Part shown: one piece after another, positions 41,674 to 41,825 of the stretch
How positions within the stretch are numbered: the stretch's first letter is position 1
How the letters are laid out: each line of letters starts with the position of its first letter
Source of the DNA: Streptomyces inusitatus
GTDB taxonomy: Bacteria; Actinomycetota; Actinomycetes; Streptomycetales; Streptomycetaceae
NCBI RefSeq assembly: GCF_014651115.1
Contig: NZ_BMWG01000036.1
Span: 1-41,825, forward strand
DNA length: 41,825 nucleotides
Reading direction: 5' to 3'
Position numbers and translations under genes: made by a program
The notes under the pieces: generated by a model
What the model was told of the DNA's origin: nothing
What the model saw: the letters and a program-made list of their open reading frames with translations, nothing else
The model's database searches: none

Positions 41674-41825
41674 CTAGGTCGTGTCTTCAAAGTCCCGTCT
41701 GCCTGTCGTGCCCTGGCACGCACTCCTCCTGGGCCTGGCGGCCCGGGAGGTACCCCCACGCCGCGTTGTCGTCAGTCGCCTACGGCCCCCTGGGCCTGGC
41801 GGCCCGGGTGGTACCCCCACCGCGT
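41674..41825. repeat. 31-bp direct repeat and possible IS end at the window edge
   Basis: CTGGGCCTGGCGGCCCGGG followed by A or T and GGTACCCCCAC occurs at 41730-41760 and 41791-41821, with a 61-bp period. Upstream, TCGTGTCTTCAAAGTCCCG at 41679-41697 resembles termini of Streptomyces insertion elements. The element, if any, continues outside the window. Confidence 0.55.

Overview
The window is high-GC actinobacterial DNA, almost certainly from a Streptomyces. The evidence is the strong GC3 codon bias, a complete conservon (cvnA-D), M23 and SGNH genes of Streptomyces type, XRE/TPR regulators, a DUF6415 protein and a tRNA-Pro(GGG) used as an integration site. The first 63 bases are repeated out of frame at 147-209, so the window may begin at a contig edge.

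Left half (1-19,000), mostly chromosomal. A 5'-truncated M23 peptidase and an SGNH hydrolase are followed by parts of an STM4011-STM4015-type cluster. STM4011 (radical SAM) and STM4015 (leucine-rich repeat) are intact. STM4012 is only a 66-codon tail, and STM4013/4014 are missing. In their place lie about 3 kb of accessory genes: a 59-aa Cys protein, a PP2C-like phosphatase, a resolvase-like/DUF6415 fusion without the catalytic Ser, and a divergent, probably leaderless XRE regulator. Next come a QGDV protein plus DUF6745 gene, TetR, an MBL-fold hydrolase, TetR plus MFS pump with a 40-bp imperfect palindrome upstream, the conservon cvnABCD with a coupled GAF gene, and a convergent acyl-CoA dehydrogenase homologue lacking the catalytic glutamate.

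Middle (19,016-36,783), an integrated island. It starts in the 3' end of tRNA-Pro(GGG). The tRNA 3' end is repeated at 36,740-36,783, and each copy is followed by a decayed tyrosine integrase reading toward the tRNA, so two related elements seem to have integrated in tandem. Cargo: an M4 metallopeptidase homologue with four catalytic residues replaced, a lipoprotein, an erythromycin-esterase-like gene beside an IS5-type transposase (both between 21-bp inverted repeats), a DUF1963-like candidate immunity gene, a frameshifted DUF6531/RHS toxin with a non-specific endonuclease tip, and a divergent NACHT NTPase. The last three make this look like a conflict or defence locus.

Right end (36,783-41,825) is degraded accessory DNA: the second integrase remnant with a 43-bp inverted block, fragmentary ORFs, a pyridoxamine-phosphate-oxidase-like protein, a resolvase tail, a glycine-rich secreted protein and two copies of a 31-bp repeat at the window edge.

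All homology statements rest on reading motifs by eye and on recalled family knowledge. No database search was run.
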